A stretch of 64,000 nt of DNA, from assembly GCA_023053685.1 (NCBI GenBank), contig JALIGW010000061.1, positions 2,870,001 to 2,934,000 on the forward strand. Reading direction: 5' to 3'. Below are positions 23,336 through 35,584 of the stretch, one piece after another; position 1 is the stretch's first letter, and each line of letters starts with the position of its first letter. The notes beneath the pieces were generated by a model that saw only the letters and a program-made list of their open reading frames with translations, searched no databases and was not told where the DNA came from. Source of the stretch: Diadophis punctatus similis. Lineage: Eukaryota > Chordata > Lepidosauria > Squamata > Dipsadidae. The position numbers were made by a program, and so were the translations under genes.

Positions 23336-24367
23336 GAGGTTTTCCCGCCGATACTCACAGGTCTCAGCCAGGAACTCCACCCACAGCTTCTGTGAATTCA
23401 AACTACAATGGAGTGAGGTTCCCCCCCCCCCGATACTCACAGGTCTCAGCCAGGAACTCCACCCCCAGCTTCTGTGAAATCAAACTACAATGGAGTGAGG
23501 TTTTTTCCCAGATACTCACAGGTCTCAGCCAGGAACTCCAACCCCAGCTTCTGTGAATTGAAAATACAATGCAGTGAGGTTTTTCCCCCCAGATACTCAC
23601 AGGTCTCAGCCAGGAACTCCACCCCCAGCTTCTGTGAATTGAAACTACAATGCAGTGAGGTTTTGTTCCCCCAGATACTCACGGGTCTCAGTCAGGAACT
23701 CCACGCCCAGCTTCTGTGAATGCAAATTACAATGGAGTGAGGTTTGTTCCCCCAGATACTCACAGGTCTCAGCCAGGAACTCCACCCCCAGCTTCTGTGA
23801 ATTCAAACTACAATGGAGTGAAGTGTTTCCCCCGAGATACTCACAGGTATCAGCCAGGAACTCCACCCCAGCTTCTGTGAATTGAAACTACAATGCAGTG
23901 AGGTTTTTCTCCCAGATACTCACAGGTCTCAGCCAAGAACTCCACCCCCAGCTTCTGTGAATTCAAACTACAATGGAGTAAGGTTTTGTTCCCCCAGATA
24001 CTCACAGGTCTCAGCCAAGAACTCCACCCCCAGCTTCTGTGAATTCAAACTACAATGGAGTGAGGTTTCCCCCCCCAGATAATCACAGGTCTCAGCAAGG
24101 ATCTCCCCCCCCCAGCTTTTGTGAATTCAAACTACAATGGAGTGAGGTTTTCCCGCCGATACTCACAGGTCTCAGCCAGGAACTCCACCCCCAGCTTCTG
24201 TGAATTGAAACTACAATGCAGTGAGGTTTTGTTCCCCCAGATACTCACGGGTCTCAGTCAGGAACTCCACGCCCAGCTTCTGTGAATGCAAATTACAATG
24301 GAGTGAGGTTTGTTCCCCCAGATACTCACAGGTCTCAGCCAGGAACTCCACCCCCAGCTTCTGTGAA
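23336..24367 (+). repeat. Spacer between superblock copies
   Basis: About 13 monomers between the two large copies. 23645-23885 matches 1273-1513 (CGGGTCTCAGTC, GAATGCAAATTAC, GAAGTGTTTCCCCC), and 23882-24200 matches the 7-monomer unit at 777. One monomer carries an A-to-C change merging the second C tract into a run of nine (24106-24114, ATCTC before it). 24211-24360 repeats the CGGGTCTCAGTC monomer pair a second time. Confidence 0.78.
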
Positions 24368-26217
24368 TTGAAACTACAATGGAGTGAGGTTTTTTCCCCC
24401 AGATACTCACAGGTCTCAGCCAAGAACTCCACCCCCAGCTTCTGTGAATTCAAACTACAATGGAGTGAGGTTCCCCCCCCCAGATACTCACAGGTCTCAG
24501 CAAGGACCTCCACCCCCAGCTTTTGTGAATTCAAACTACAATGGAGTGAGGTTTTCCCCCGATACTCACAGGTCTCAGCCAGGAACTCCACCCCCAGCTT
24601 TTGTGAATTCAAACTACAATGGAGTGAGGTCCCCCCCCCGATACTCACAGGTCTCAGCCAGGAACTCCACCCCCAGCTTCTGTGAAATCAAACTACAATG
24701 GAGTGAGGTTTTTTCCCCAGATACTCACAGGTCTCAGCCAGGAACTCCACCCCCAGCTTCTGTGAATTGAAACTACAATGCAGTGAGGTTTTGTTCCCCC
24801 AGATACTCACGGGTCTCAGCCAAGAACTCCATGCCCAGCTTCTGTGAATTCAAACTACAATGGAGTGAGGTTTGTTCCCCCAGATACTCACAGGTCTCAG
24901 CCAGGAACTCCACCCCAGCTTCTGTGAATTGAAACTACAATGCAGTGAGGTTTTTCCCCCCAGATACTCACAAGCCTCAGCCAGGAATTCCACCCCCAGC
25001 TTCTGTGAATTCAAACTAAAATGGATTGAGGTTTTTCTCCCAGATACTAACACGTCTCAGCCAGGAACTCCACCCGCAGCTTCTTTGAATTCAAACTACA
25101 ATGGAGTGAGGTTTCTTCCCCCAGATACTCACAGGTCTCAGCCAGGAACTCCACGCCCAGCTTCTGTGAATTTAAACTACAATGGAGTGAGGTTTGTTCC
25201 CCCAGATACTCACAGGTCTCCGCCAGGAACTCCACGCCCAGCTTCTGTGAATTCAAACTACAATGGAGTGAGGTTTTTTTCCCCAGATACACACCTGTCT
25301 CAGCCAGGAACTCCACCCCCAGCTTCTGTGAATTGAAACTACAATGCAGTGAGGTTTTTTTCCCAGATACTCACAGTTCTCAGCCAGGAACTCCACCCCC
25401 AGCTTCTGTGAATTGAAAATACAATGCAGTGAGGTTTTTTCCCCCAGATACTCACAGGTCTCAGCCAGGAACTCCACCTCCAGCTTCTGTGAATTGAAAC
25501 TACAATGCAGCGAGGTTTTTCCCCCCAGATACTCACAAGTCTCATCCAGGAACTCCACCCCCAGCTTCTTTGAATTCAAACTACAATGGAGTGAGGTTTT
25601 TCCCCCCAGATACTCACAAGTCTCACCCAGGAACTCCACCAACAGCTTCTGTGAATTCAAACTACAATGGAGTGAGGTTTTGTCCCCCAGATACTCACAC
25701 GTCTCAGCCAGGAACTCCACCCCCAGCTTCTGTGAATTCAAACTACAATGGAGTGAGGTTTCTTCCCCCAGATACTCACAGGTCTCAGCCAGGAACTCCA
25801 CTCCAGCTTCTGTGAATTCAAACTACAATGGAGTGAGGTTTTTTCCACCAGATACTAACAAGTCTCACCCAGGAACTCCACCAACAGCTTCTGTGAATTC
25901 AAACTACAATGGAGTAAGGTTTCTTCCCTCAGATACTCACAGGTCTCAGCCAGGATGTCCACCCCCAGCTTCTGTGAATTCAAACTACAATGGAGTGAGA
26001 TTTCTTCCCCCAGATACTCACAGGTCTCAGCCAGGAACTCCACCCCCAGCTTCTGTGAATTCAAACTACAATGGAGTGAGGTTTTTTTCCCCAGATACTC
26101 ACAGGTCTCAGCCAGGAACTCCACCCCCAGCTTCTGTGAATTCAAACTACAATGAAGTGAGGTTTTTTCCCCAGATACTCACAGGTCTCAGCCAGGAACT
26201 CCAAGCCAAGCTTCTGT

Positions 26218-28425
26218 GAATTCATACTGCAATGGAGTGAGGTTTTTTAACCCAGAAACTCACAGGTCTCAGCCAGGAACTCCACCCCCAGCTTCTGTGA
26301 ATTCAAACTACAATGGAGTGAGGTTTTGTTCCCCCAGATACTCACAAGTCTCAGCCAGGAACTCCACCCCCAGCTTCTGTGAATTCAAACTACAATGGAG
26401 TGAGGTTTCTTCCCCCAGATACTCACAGGTCTCAGCCAGGAACTCCACTCCAGCTTCTGTGAATTCAAACTACAATGGAGTGAGGTTTTTTCCCCCAGAT
26501 ACTAACCAGTCTCAGCCAGGAACTCCACCCCCAGCTTCTGTGAATTCAAACTACAATGGAGTGAGGTTTCTTCCCCCAGATACTCACAGGTCTCAGCCAG
26601 GAATTGCACGCCCAGCTTCTGTGAATTCAAACTACAATGTAGTGAGGTTTCTTCCCCCAGATACTCACAGGTCTCAGCCAGGAACTCCACCCCCAGCTTC
26701 TGTGAATTCAAACTACAATGGAGTGAGGTTTGTTCCCCCAGATACTCACAGGTCTCAGCCAGGAACTCCACCCCCAGTTTCTGTGAATTCAAACTACAAT
26801 GGAGTGAGGTTTTTTTCCCCAGATACACACCTGTCTCAGCCAGGAACTCCACCCCCAGCTTCTGTGAATTGAAACTACAATGCAGTGAGGTTTTTTCCCC
26901 AGATACTCACAGGTCTCAGCCAGGAACTCCACCCCCAGCTTCTGTGAATTGAAACTACAATGGAGTGAGGTTTTTTCCCCCAGAAACTCACAGGTCTCAG
27001 CCAAGAACTCCACCCCCAGCTTCTGTGAATTCAAACTACAATGGAGTGAGGTTCCCCCCCCCAGATACTCACAGGTCTCAGCAAGGACCTCCACCCCCAG
27101 CTTTTGTGAATTCAAACTACAATGGAGTGAGGTTTTCCCCCGATACTCACAGGTCTCAGCCAGGAACTCCACCCCCAGCTTTTGTGATTTCAAACTACAA
27201 TGGAGTGAGGTTCCCCCCCCCCCCGATACTCACAGGTCTCAGCCAGGAACTCCACCCCCAGCTTCTGTGAAATCAAACTACAATGGAGTGAGGTTTTTTC
27301 CCCAGATACTCACAGGTCTCAGCCAGGAACTCCACCCCCAGCTTCTGTGAATTGAAACTACAATGCAGTGAGGTTTTGTTCCCCCAGATACTCACGGGTC
27401 TCAGCCAAGAACTCCATGCCCAGCTTCTGTGAATTCAAACTACAATGGAGTGAGGTTTGTTCCCCCAGATACTCACAGGTCTCAGCCAGGAACTCCAAGC
27501 CAAGCTTCTGTGAATTCATACTGCAATGGAGTGAGGTTTTTTAACCCAGAAACTCACAGGTCTCAGCCAGGAACTCCACCCCCAGCTTCTGTGAATTCAA
27601 ACTACAATGGAGTGAGGTTTTGTTCCCCCAGATACTCACAAGTCTCAGCCAGGAACTCCACCCCCAGCTTCTGTGAATTCAAACTACAATGGAGTGAGGT
27701 TTCTTCCCCCAGATACTCACAGGTCTCAGCCAGGAACTCCACCCCCAGCTTCTGTGAATTCAAACTACAATGGAGTGAGGTTTGTTCCCCCAGATACTCA
27801 CAGGTCTCAGCCAGGAACTCCACCCCCAGTTTCTGTGAATTCAAACTACAATGGAGTGAGGTTTTTTTCCCCAGATACACACCTGTCTCAGCCAGGAACT
27901 CCACCCCCAGCTTCTGTGAATTGAAACTACAATGCAGTGAGGTTTTTTCCCCAGATACTCACAGGTCTCAGCCAGGAACTCCACCCCCAGCTTCTGTGAA
28001 TTGAAACTACAATGGAGTGAGGTTTTTTCCCCCAGATACTCACAGGTCTCAGCCAAGAACTCCACCCCCAGCTTCTGTGAATTCAAACTACAATGGAGTG
28101 AGGTTCCCCCCCCCAGATACTCACAGGTCTCAGCAAGGACCTCCACCCCCAGCTTTTGTGAATTCAAACTACAATGGAGTGAGGTTTTCCCCCGATACTC
28201 ACAGGTCTCAGCCAGGAACTCCACCCCCAGCTTTTGTGAATTCAAACTACAATGGAGTGAGGTTCCCCCCCCCCGATACTCACAGGTCTCAGCCAGGAAC
28301 TCCACCCCCAGCTTCTGTGAATTCAAACTACAATGGAGTGAGGTTTTGTTCCCCCAGATACTCACAAGTCTCAGCCAGGAACTCCACCCCCAGCTTCTGT
28401 GAATTCAAACTACAATGGAGTGAGG
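26218..28425 (+). repeat. 16-monomer HOR units in superblock B
   Basis: GAATTCATACTGC markers at 26218 and 27512 (1294 bp apart) copy those at 7641 and 8934. A junction at about 28260-28330 leaves the parental order: the C-tract monomer that normally leads to GAAATC instead leads to GAATTC and GTTTTGTTCCCC with CACAAGTC, which re-enters the unit 26 monomers upstream (2020 bp offset to 26300-26880). Confidence 0.83.
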
Positions 28426-29230
28426 TTTCTTCCCCCAGATACTCACAGGTCTCAGCCAGGAACTCCACTCCAGCTTCTGTGAATTCAAACTACAATGGAG
28501 TGAGGTTTTTTCCCCCAGATACTAACCAGTCTCAGCCAGGAACTCCACCCCCAGCTTCTGTGAATTCAAACTACAATGGAGTGAGGTTTCTTCCCCCAGA
28601 TACTCACAGGTCTCAGCCAGGAATTGCACGCCCAGCTTCTGTGAATTCAAACTACAATGTAGTGAGGTTTCTTCCCCCAGATACTCACAGGTCTCAGCCA
28701 GGAACTCCACCCCCAGCTTCTGTGAATTCAAACTACAATGGAGTGAGGTTTGTTCCCCCAGATACTCACAGGTCTCAGCCAGGAACTCCACCCCCAGTTT
28801 CTGTGAATTCAAACTACAATGGAGTGAGGTTTTTTTCCCCAGATACACACCTGTCTCAGCCAGGAACTCCACCCCCAGCTTCTGTGAATTGAAACTACAA
28901 TGCAGTGAGGTTTTTTCCCCAGATACTCACAGGTCTCAGCCAGGAACTCCACCCCCAGCTTCTGTGAATTGAAACTACAATGGAGTGAGGTTTTTTCCCC
29001 CAGAAACTCACAGGTCTCAGCCAAGAACTCCACCCCCAGCTTCTGTGAATTCAAACTACAATGGAGTGAGGTTCCCCCCCCCAGATACTCACAGGTCTCA
29101 GCAAGGACCTCCACCCCCAGCTTTTGTGAATTCAAACTACAATGGAGTGAGGTTTTCCCCCGATACTCACAGGTCTCAGCCAGGAACTCCACCCCCAGCT
29201 TTTGTGATTTCAAACTACAATGGAGTGAGG
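28426..29230 (+). repeat. 10-monomer tandem duplication, copy 1 (805 bp)
   Basis: From GTTTCTTCCCCC with CCACTCCAGC to a GATTTC monomer. The following 805 bp repeat it with the same variants, including CAACCAG-type ATACTAACCAG, GGAATTGCACGCC, TACAATGTAG and CACACCTGTC. Confidence 0.9.
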
Positions 29231-30035
29231 TTTCTTCCCCCAGATACTCACAGGTCTCAGCCAGGAACTCCACTCCAGCTTCTGTGAATTCAAACTACAA
29301 TGGAGTGAGGTTTTTTCCCCCAGATACTAACCAGTCTCAGCCAGGAACTCCACCCCCAGCTTCTGTGAATTCAAACTACAATGGAGTGAGGTTTCTTCCC
29401 CCAGATACTCACAGGTCTCAGCCAGGAATTGCACGCCCAGCTTCTGTGAATTCAAACTACAATGTAGTGAGGTTTCTTCCCCCAGATACTCACAGGTCTC
29501 AGCCAGGAACTCCACCCCCAGCTTCTGTGAATTCAAACTACAATGGAGTGAGGTTTGTTCCCCCAGATACTCACAGGTCTCAGCCAGGAACTCCACCCCC
29601 AGTTTCTGTGAATTCAAACTACAATGGAGTGAGGTTTTTTTCCCCAGATACACACCTGTCTCAGCCAGGAACTCCACCCCCAGCTTCTGTGAATTGAAAC
29701 TACAATGCAGTGAGGTTTTTTCCCCAGATACTCACAGGTCTCAGCCAGGAACTCCACCCCCAGCTTCTGTGAATTGAAACTACAATGGAGTGAGGTTTTT
29801 TCCCCCAGAAACTCACAGGTCTCAGCCAAGAACTCCACCCCCAGCTTCTGTGAATTCAAACTACAATGGAGTGAGGTTCCCCCCCCCAGATACTCACAGG
29901 TCTCAGCAAGGACCTCCACCCCCAGCTTTTGTGAATTCAAACTACAATGGAGTGAGGTTTTCCCCCGATACTCACAGGTCTCAGCCAGGAACTCCACCCC
30001 CAGCTTTTGTGATTTCAAACTACAATGGAGTGAGG
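29231..30035 (+). repeat. 10-monomer tandem duplication, copy 2 (805 bp)
   Basis: Repeats 28426-29230 at an exact offset of 805 bp. It ends at the GATTTC monomer, after which a C9 tract monomer and GAAATC resume the parent 16-monomer order. This duplication is absent from superblock A. Confidence 0.9.
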
Positions 30036-33005
30036 TTCCCCCCCCCCGATACTCACAGGTCTCAGCCAGGAACTCCACCCCCAGCTTCTGTGAAATCAAA
30101 CTACAATGGAGTGAGGTTTTTTCCCCAGATACTCACAGGTCTCAGCCAGGAACTCCACCCCCAGCTTCTGTGAATTGAAACTACAATGCAGTGAGGTTTT
30201 GTTCCCCCAGATACTCACGGGTCTCAGCCAAGAACTCCATGCCCAGCTTCTGTGAATTCAAACTACAATGGAGTGAGGTTTGTTCCCCCAGATACTCACA
30301 GGTCTCAGCCAGGAACTCCAAGCCAAGCTTCTGTGAATTCATACTGCAATGGAGTGAGGTTTTTTAACCCAGAAACTCACAGGTCTCAGCCAGGAACTCC
30401 ACCCCCAGCTTCTGTGAATTCAAACTACAATGGAGTGAGGTTTTGTTCCCCCAGATACTCACAAGTCTCAGCCAGGAACTCCACCCCCAGCTTCTGTGAA
30501 TTCAAACTACAATGGAGTGAGGTTTCTTCCCCCAGATACTCACAGGTCTCAGCCAGGAACTCCACCCCCAGCTTCTGTGAATTCAAACTACAATGGAGTG
30601 AGGTTTGTTCCCCCAGATACTCACAGGTCTCAGCCAGGAACTCCACCCCCAGTTTCTGTGAATTCAAACTACAATGGAGTGAGGTTTTTTTCCCCAGATA
30701 CACACCTGTCTCAGCCAGGAACTCCACCCCCAGCTTCTGTGAATTGAAACTACAATGCAGTGAGGTTTTTTCCCCAGATACTCACAGGTCTCAGCCAGGA
30801 ACTCCACCCCCAGCTTCTGTGAATTGAAACTACAATGGAGTGAGGTTTTTTCCCCCAGATACTCACAGGTCTCAGCCAAGAACTCCACCCCCAGCTTCTG
30901 TGAATTCAAACTACAATGGAGTGAGGTTCCCCCCCCCAGATACTCACAGGTCTCAGCAAGGACCTCCACCCCCAGCTTTTGTGAATTCAAACTACAATGG
31001 AGTGAGGTTTTCCCCCGATACTCACAGGTCTCAGCCAGGAACTCCACCCCCAGCTTTTGTGAATTCAAACTACAATGGAGTGAGGTTCCCCCCCCCCCCG
31101 ATACTCACAGGTCTCAGCCAGGAACTCCACCCCCAGCTTCTGTGAAATCAAACTATAATGGAGTGAGGTTTTTTCCCCAGATACTCACAGGTCTCAGCCA
31201 GGAACTCCACCCCCAACTTCTGTGAATTGAAACTACAATGCAGTGAGGTTTTGTTCCCCCAGATACTCACGGGTCTCAGCCAAGAACTCCATGCCCAGCT
31301 TCTGTGAATTCAAACTACAATGGAGTGAGGTTTGTTCCCCCAGATACTCACAGGTCTCAGCCAGGAACTCCACCCCAGCTTCTGTGAATTGAAACTACAA
31401 TGCAGTGAGGTTTTTCCCACCAGATACTCACAAGCCTCAGCCAGGAATTCCACCCCCAGCTTCTGTGAATTCAAACTAAAATGGATTGAGGTTTTTCTCC
31501 CAGATACTAACACGTCTCAGCCAGGAACTCCACCAACAGCTTCTGTGAATTCAAACTACAATGGAGTGAGGTTATTTCTCCCAGATACTAACAAGTCTCA
31601 GCCAGGAACTCCACGGCCAGCTTCTGTGAATTCAAACTACAATGTAGTGAGGTTTCTTCCCCCAGATACTCACAGGTCTCAGCCAGGAACTCCACCCCCA
31701 GCTTCTGTGAATTCAAACTACAATGGAGTGAGGTTTGTTCCCCCAGATACTCACAGGTCTCAGCCAGGAACTCCACCCCCAGCTTCTGTGAATTCAAACT
31801 ACAATGGAGTGAGGTTTCCCCCCCCCCCAGATACACACAGATCTCAGCAAAGACCTCCACCCCCAGCTTTTGTGAATTTAAACTACAATGGAGTGAGGTT
31901 TCCCCCCCCCATACTCACAGGTCTCAGCCAGGAACTCCACCCCCAGCTTCTGTGAAATCAAACTGCAATGGAGTGAGGTTTTTCCCCAGATACTCACAGG
32001 TCTCAGCCAGGAGCTCCACCCCCAGCTTCTGTGAATTCAAACTACAATGGAGTGAGGTTTTTTTCCGAGATACTCACAGGTCTCAGCCAGGAACTCCAAC
32101 CCCAGCTTCTGTGAATTGAAAATACAATGCAGTGAGGTTTCCCCCCCCCAGATACCCACAGGTCTCAGCCAGGAACTCCACCCCCAGCTTCTGTGAATTC
32201 AAACTACAATGCAGCAAGGTTTTTCCCCCCAGATACTCACAAGTCTCAGCCAGGAACTCCACCCCCAGCTTCTGTGAATTCAAACTACAATGGATTGAGG
32301 TTTTGTCCCCCAGATACTCACACGTCTCAGCCTGGAACTCCACCAACAGCTTCTGTGAATTCAAACTACAATGGAGTGAGGTTTTTCCCCGAGATACTAA
32401 AAAAGTCTCAGCCAGGAACTCCACCCGCAGCTTCTGTGAATTCAAACTACAATGGAGTGAGGTTTTGTTCCCCCAGATACTCACAGGTCTCAGCCAAGAA
32501 CTCCACCCCCAGCTTCTGTGAATTCAAACTACAATGGAGTGAGGTTCCCCCCCCAGATAATCACAGGTCTCAGCAAGGACCTCCACCCCCAGCTGTTGTG
32601 AATTCAAACTACAATGGAGTGAGGTTTTTCCCCGAGATACTAACAAGTCTCAGCCAGGAACTCCACCCGCAGCTTCTGTGAATTCAAACTACAATGGAGT
32701 GAGGTTTCTTCCCCCAGATACTTACAGGTCTCAGCCAGGAACTCCACGCCTAGCTTCTGTGAATTCAAACTACAATGTACTGAGGTTTGTTCCCCCAGAT
32801 ACTCACAGGTCTCAGCCAGGAACTCCACCCCCAGCTTCTGTGAATTCAAACTACAATGGAGTGAGGTTTGTTCCCCCAGATACTCACAGGTATCAGCCAG
32901 GAACTCCACCCCCAGTTTCTGTGAATTGAAACTACAATGGAGTGAAGTTTTTCCCCCCAGATACTCACAGGTATCAGCCAGGAACTCCACCCCAGCTTCT
33001 GTGAA
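30036..33005 (+). repeat. Superblock B, 16-monomer end and partial 27-monomer unit
   Basis: 30335 carries the last GAATTCATACTGC marker. 30252-31300 repeats 27429 at offset 2823, and 31310-31800 follows 12489-12980 (offset 18821). 32132-32460 follows the CAGATACCCACAGG to GATACTAAAAAAGTC series of the 27-monomer HOR, then jumps at about 32460 to the GTTTTGTTCCCC / CAGATAATCAC series seen at 16070-16250. One monomer has AGCAAAGACC in place of AGCAAGGACC (about 31846). Confidence 0.78.
31088..31099 (+). repeat. C12 homopolymer
   Basis: Twelve C; the homologous tract in superblock A (12270-12278) has nine. Another C12 lies at 27213-27224, whose counterpart at 8637-8646 has ten. Confidence 0.88.
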
Positions 33006-35584
33006 TTGAAACTACAATGCAGTGGGGTTTTTCTCCCAGATACTCACAGGTCTCAGCCAAGAACTCCACCCCCAGCTTCTGTGAATTCAAACTATAATGG
33101 AGTGAGGTTTTGTTCCCCCAGATACTCACAGGTCTCAGCCAAGAACTCCACCCCCAGCTTCTGTGAATTCAAACTACAATGGAGTGAGGTTTCCCCCCCC
33201 CCAGATAATCACAGGTCTCAGCAAGGACCTCCACCCCCAGCTGTTGTGAATTCAAACTACAATGGAGTGAGGTTTTCCAGCCGATACTCACAGGTCTCAG
33301 CCAGGAACTCCACCCCCAGCTTCTGTGAATTCAAACTACAATGGAGTGAGGTTCCCCCCCCCCGATACTCACAGGTCTCAGCCAGGAACTCCACCCCCAG
33401 CTTCTGTGAAATCAAACTACAATGGAGTGAGGTTTTTTCCCAGATACTCACAGGTCTTAGCCAGGAACTCCACCCCCAGCTTCTGTGAATTGAAACTACA
33501 ATGCAGTGAGGTTTTGTTCCCCCAGATACTCACGGGTCTCAGCCAGGAACTCCACGCCCAGCTTCTGTGATTTCAAACTACAATGGAGTGAGGTTTTGTT
33601 CCCCCAGATTCTCACAAGTCTCAGCCAGGAACTCCACCCCCAGCTTCTGTGAATTCAAACTACAATGGAGTGAAGTGTTTCCCCCGAGATACTCACAGGT
33701 ATCAGCCAGGAACTCCACCCCCAGCTTCTGTGAATTCAAACTACAATGGAGTGAGGTTCCCCCCCCCCAGATACTCACAGGTCTCAGCAAGGACCTCCAC
33801 CCCCAGCTTTTGTGAATTCAAACTACAATGGAGTGAGGTTTTCCCCCGATACTCACAGGTCTCAGCCAGGAACTCCACCCCCAGCTTTTGTGAATTCAAA
33901 CTACAATGGAGTGAGGTCCCCCCCCCGATACTCACAGGTCTCAGCCAGGAACTCCACCCCCAGCTTCTGTGAAATCAAACTACAATGGAGTGAGGTTTTT
34001 TTCCCAGATACTCACAGGTCTCAGCCAGGAACTCCACCCCCAGCTTCTGTGAATTGAAACTACAATGCAGTGAGGTTTTGTTCCCCCAGATACTCACGGG
34101 TCTCAGCCAAGAACTCCATGCCCAGCTTCTGTGAATTCAAACTACAATGGAGTGAGGTTTGTTCCCCCAGATACTCACAGGTATCAGCCAGGAACTCCAC
34201 CCCAGCTTCTGTGAATTGAAACTACAATGCAGTGAGGTTTTTCCCCCCAGATACTCACAAGCCTCAGCCAGGAATTCCACCCCCAGCTTCTGTGAATTCA
34301 AACTAAAATGGATTGAGGTTTTTCTCCCAGATACTAACACGTCTCAGCCAGGAACTCCACCAGCAGCTTCTGTGAATTCAAACTACAATGGAGTGAGGTT
34401 ATTTCTCCCAGATACTAACAAGTCTCAGCCAGGAACTCCACGGCCAGCTTCTGTGAATTCAAACTACAATGTAGTGAGGTTTCTTCCCCCAGATACTCAC
34501 AGGTCTCAGCCAGACACTCCACCCCCAGCTTCTGTGAATTCAAACTACAATGGAGTGAGGTTTGTTCCCCCAGATACTCACAGGTTTCAGCCAGGAACTC
34601 CACCCCCAGCTTCTGTGAATTCAAACTACAATGGAGTGAGGTTTTTTTCCGAGATACTCACAGGTCTCAGCCAGGAACTCCAACCCCAGCTTCTGTGAAT
34701 TGAAAATACAATGCAGTGAGGTTTTCCCCCCCAGATACTCACAGGTCTCAGCCAGGAACTCCACCCCCAGCTTCTGTGAATTCAAACTACAATGCAGCGA
34801 GGTTTTTCCCCCCAGATACTCACAAGTCTCATCCAGGAACTCCACCCCCAGCTTCTGTGAATTCAAACTACAATGGATTGAGGTTTTGTCCCCCACATAC
34901 TCACACGTCTCAGCCAGGAACTCCACCAACAGCTTCTGTGAATTCAAACTACAATGGAGTGAGGTTTTTCCCCGAGATACTAACAAGTCTCAGCCAGGAA
35001 CTCCACCCGCAGCTTCTGTGAATTCAAACTACAATGGAGTGAGGTTTCTTCCCCCAGATACTCACAGGTCTCAGCCAGGAACTCCACGCCTAGCTTCTGT
35101 GAATTCAAACTACAATGTACTGAGGTTTGTTCCCCCAGATACTCACAGGTCTCAGCCAGGAACTCCACCCCCAGCTTCTGTGAATTCAAACTACAATGGA
35201 GTGAGGTTTGTTCCCCCAGATACTCACAGGTATCAGCCAGGAACTCCACCCCCAGTTTCTGTGAATTGAAACTACAATGGAGTGAAGTTTTTCCCCCCAG
35301 ATACTCACAGGTCTCAGCCAGGAACTCCACCCCAGCTTCTGTGAATTGAAACTACAATGCAGTGAGGTTTTTCTCCCAGATACTCACAGGTCTCAGCCAA
35401 GAACTCCACCCCCAGCTTCTGTGAATTCAAACTACAATGGAGTGAGGTGTTGTTCCCCCAGATACTCACAGGTCTCAGCCAAGAACTCCACCCCCAGCTT
35501 CTGTGAATTCAAACTACAATGGAGTGAGGTTCCCCCCCCCCAGATAATCACAGGTCTCAGCAAGGACCTCCACCCCCAGCTGTT
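33006..35584 (+). repeat. ~30-monomer HOR tract of superblock B
   Basis: Counterpart of 16535-19195 in the same order, at offsets of 16471, 16551 and 16389 going left to right. Copy B has one monomer more near 33660-33740 (GAAGTGTTTCCCCCGAG) and lacks the two C-tract monomers present at 18080-18230 in A. A private change CAGACACTCC is at about 34511. Confidence 0.8.
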
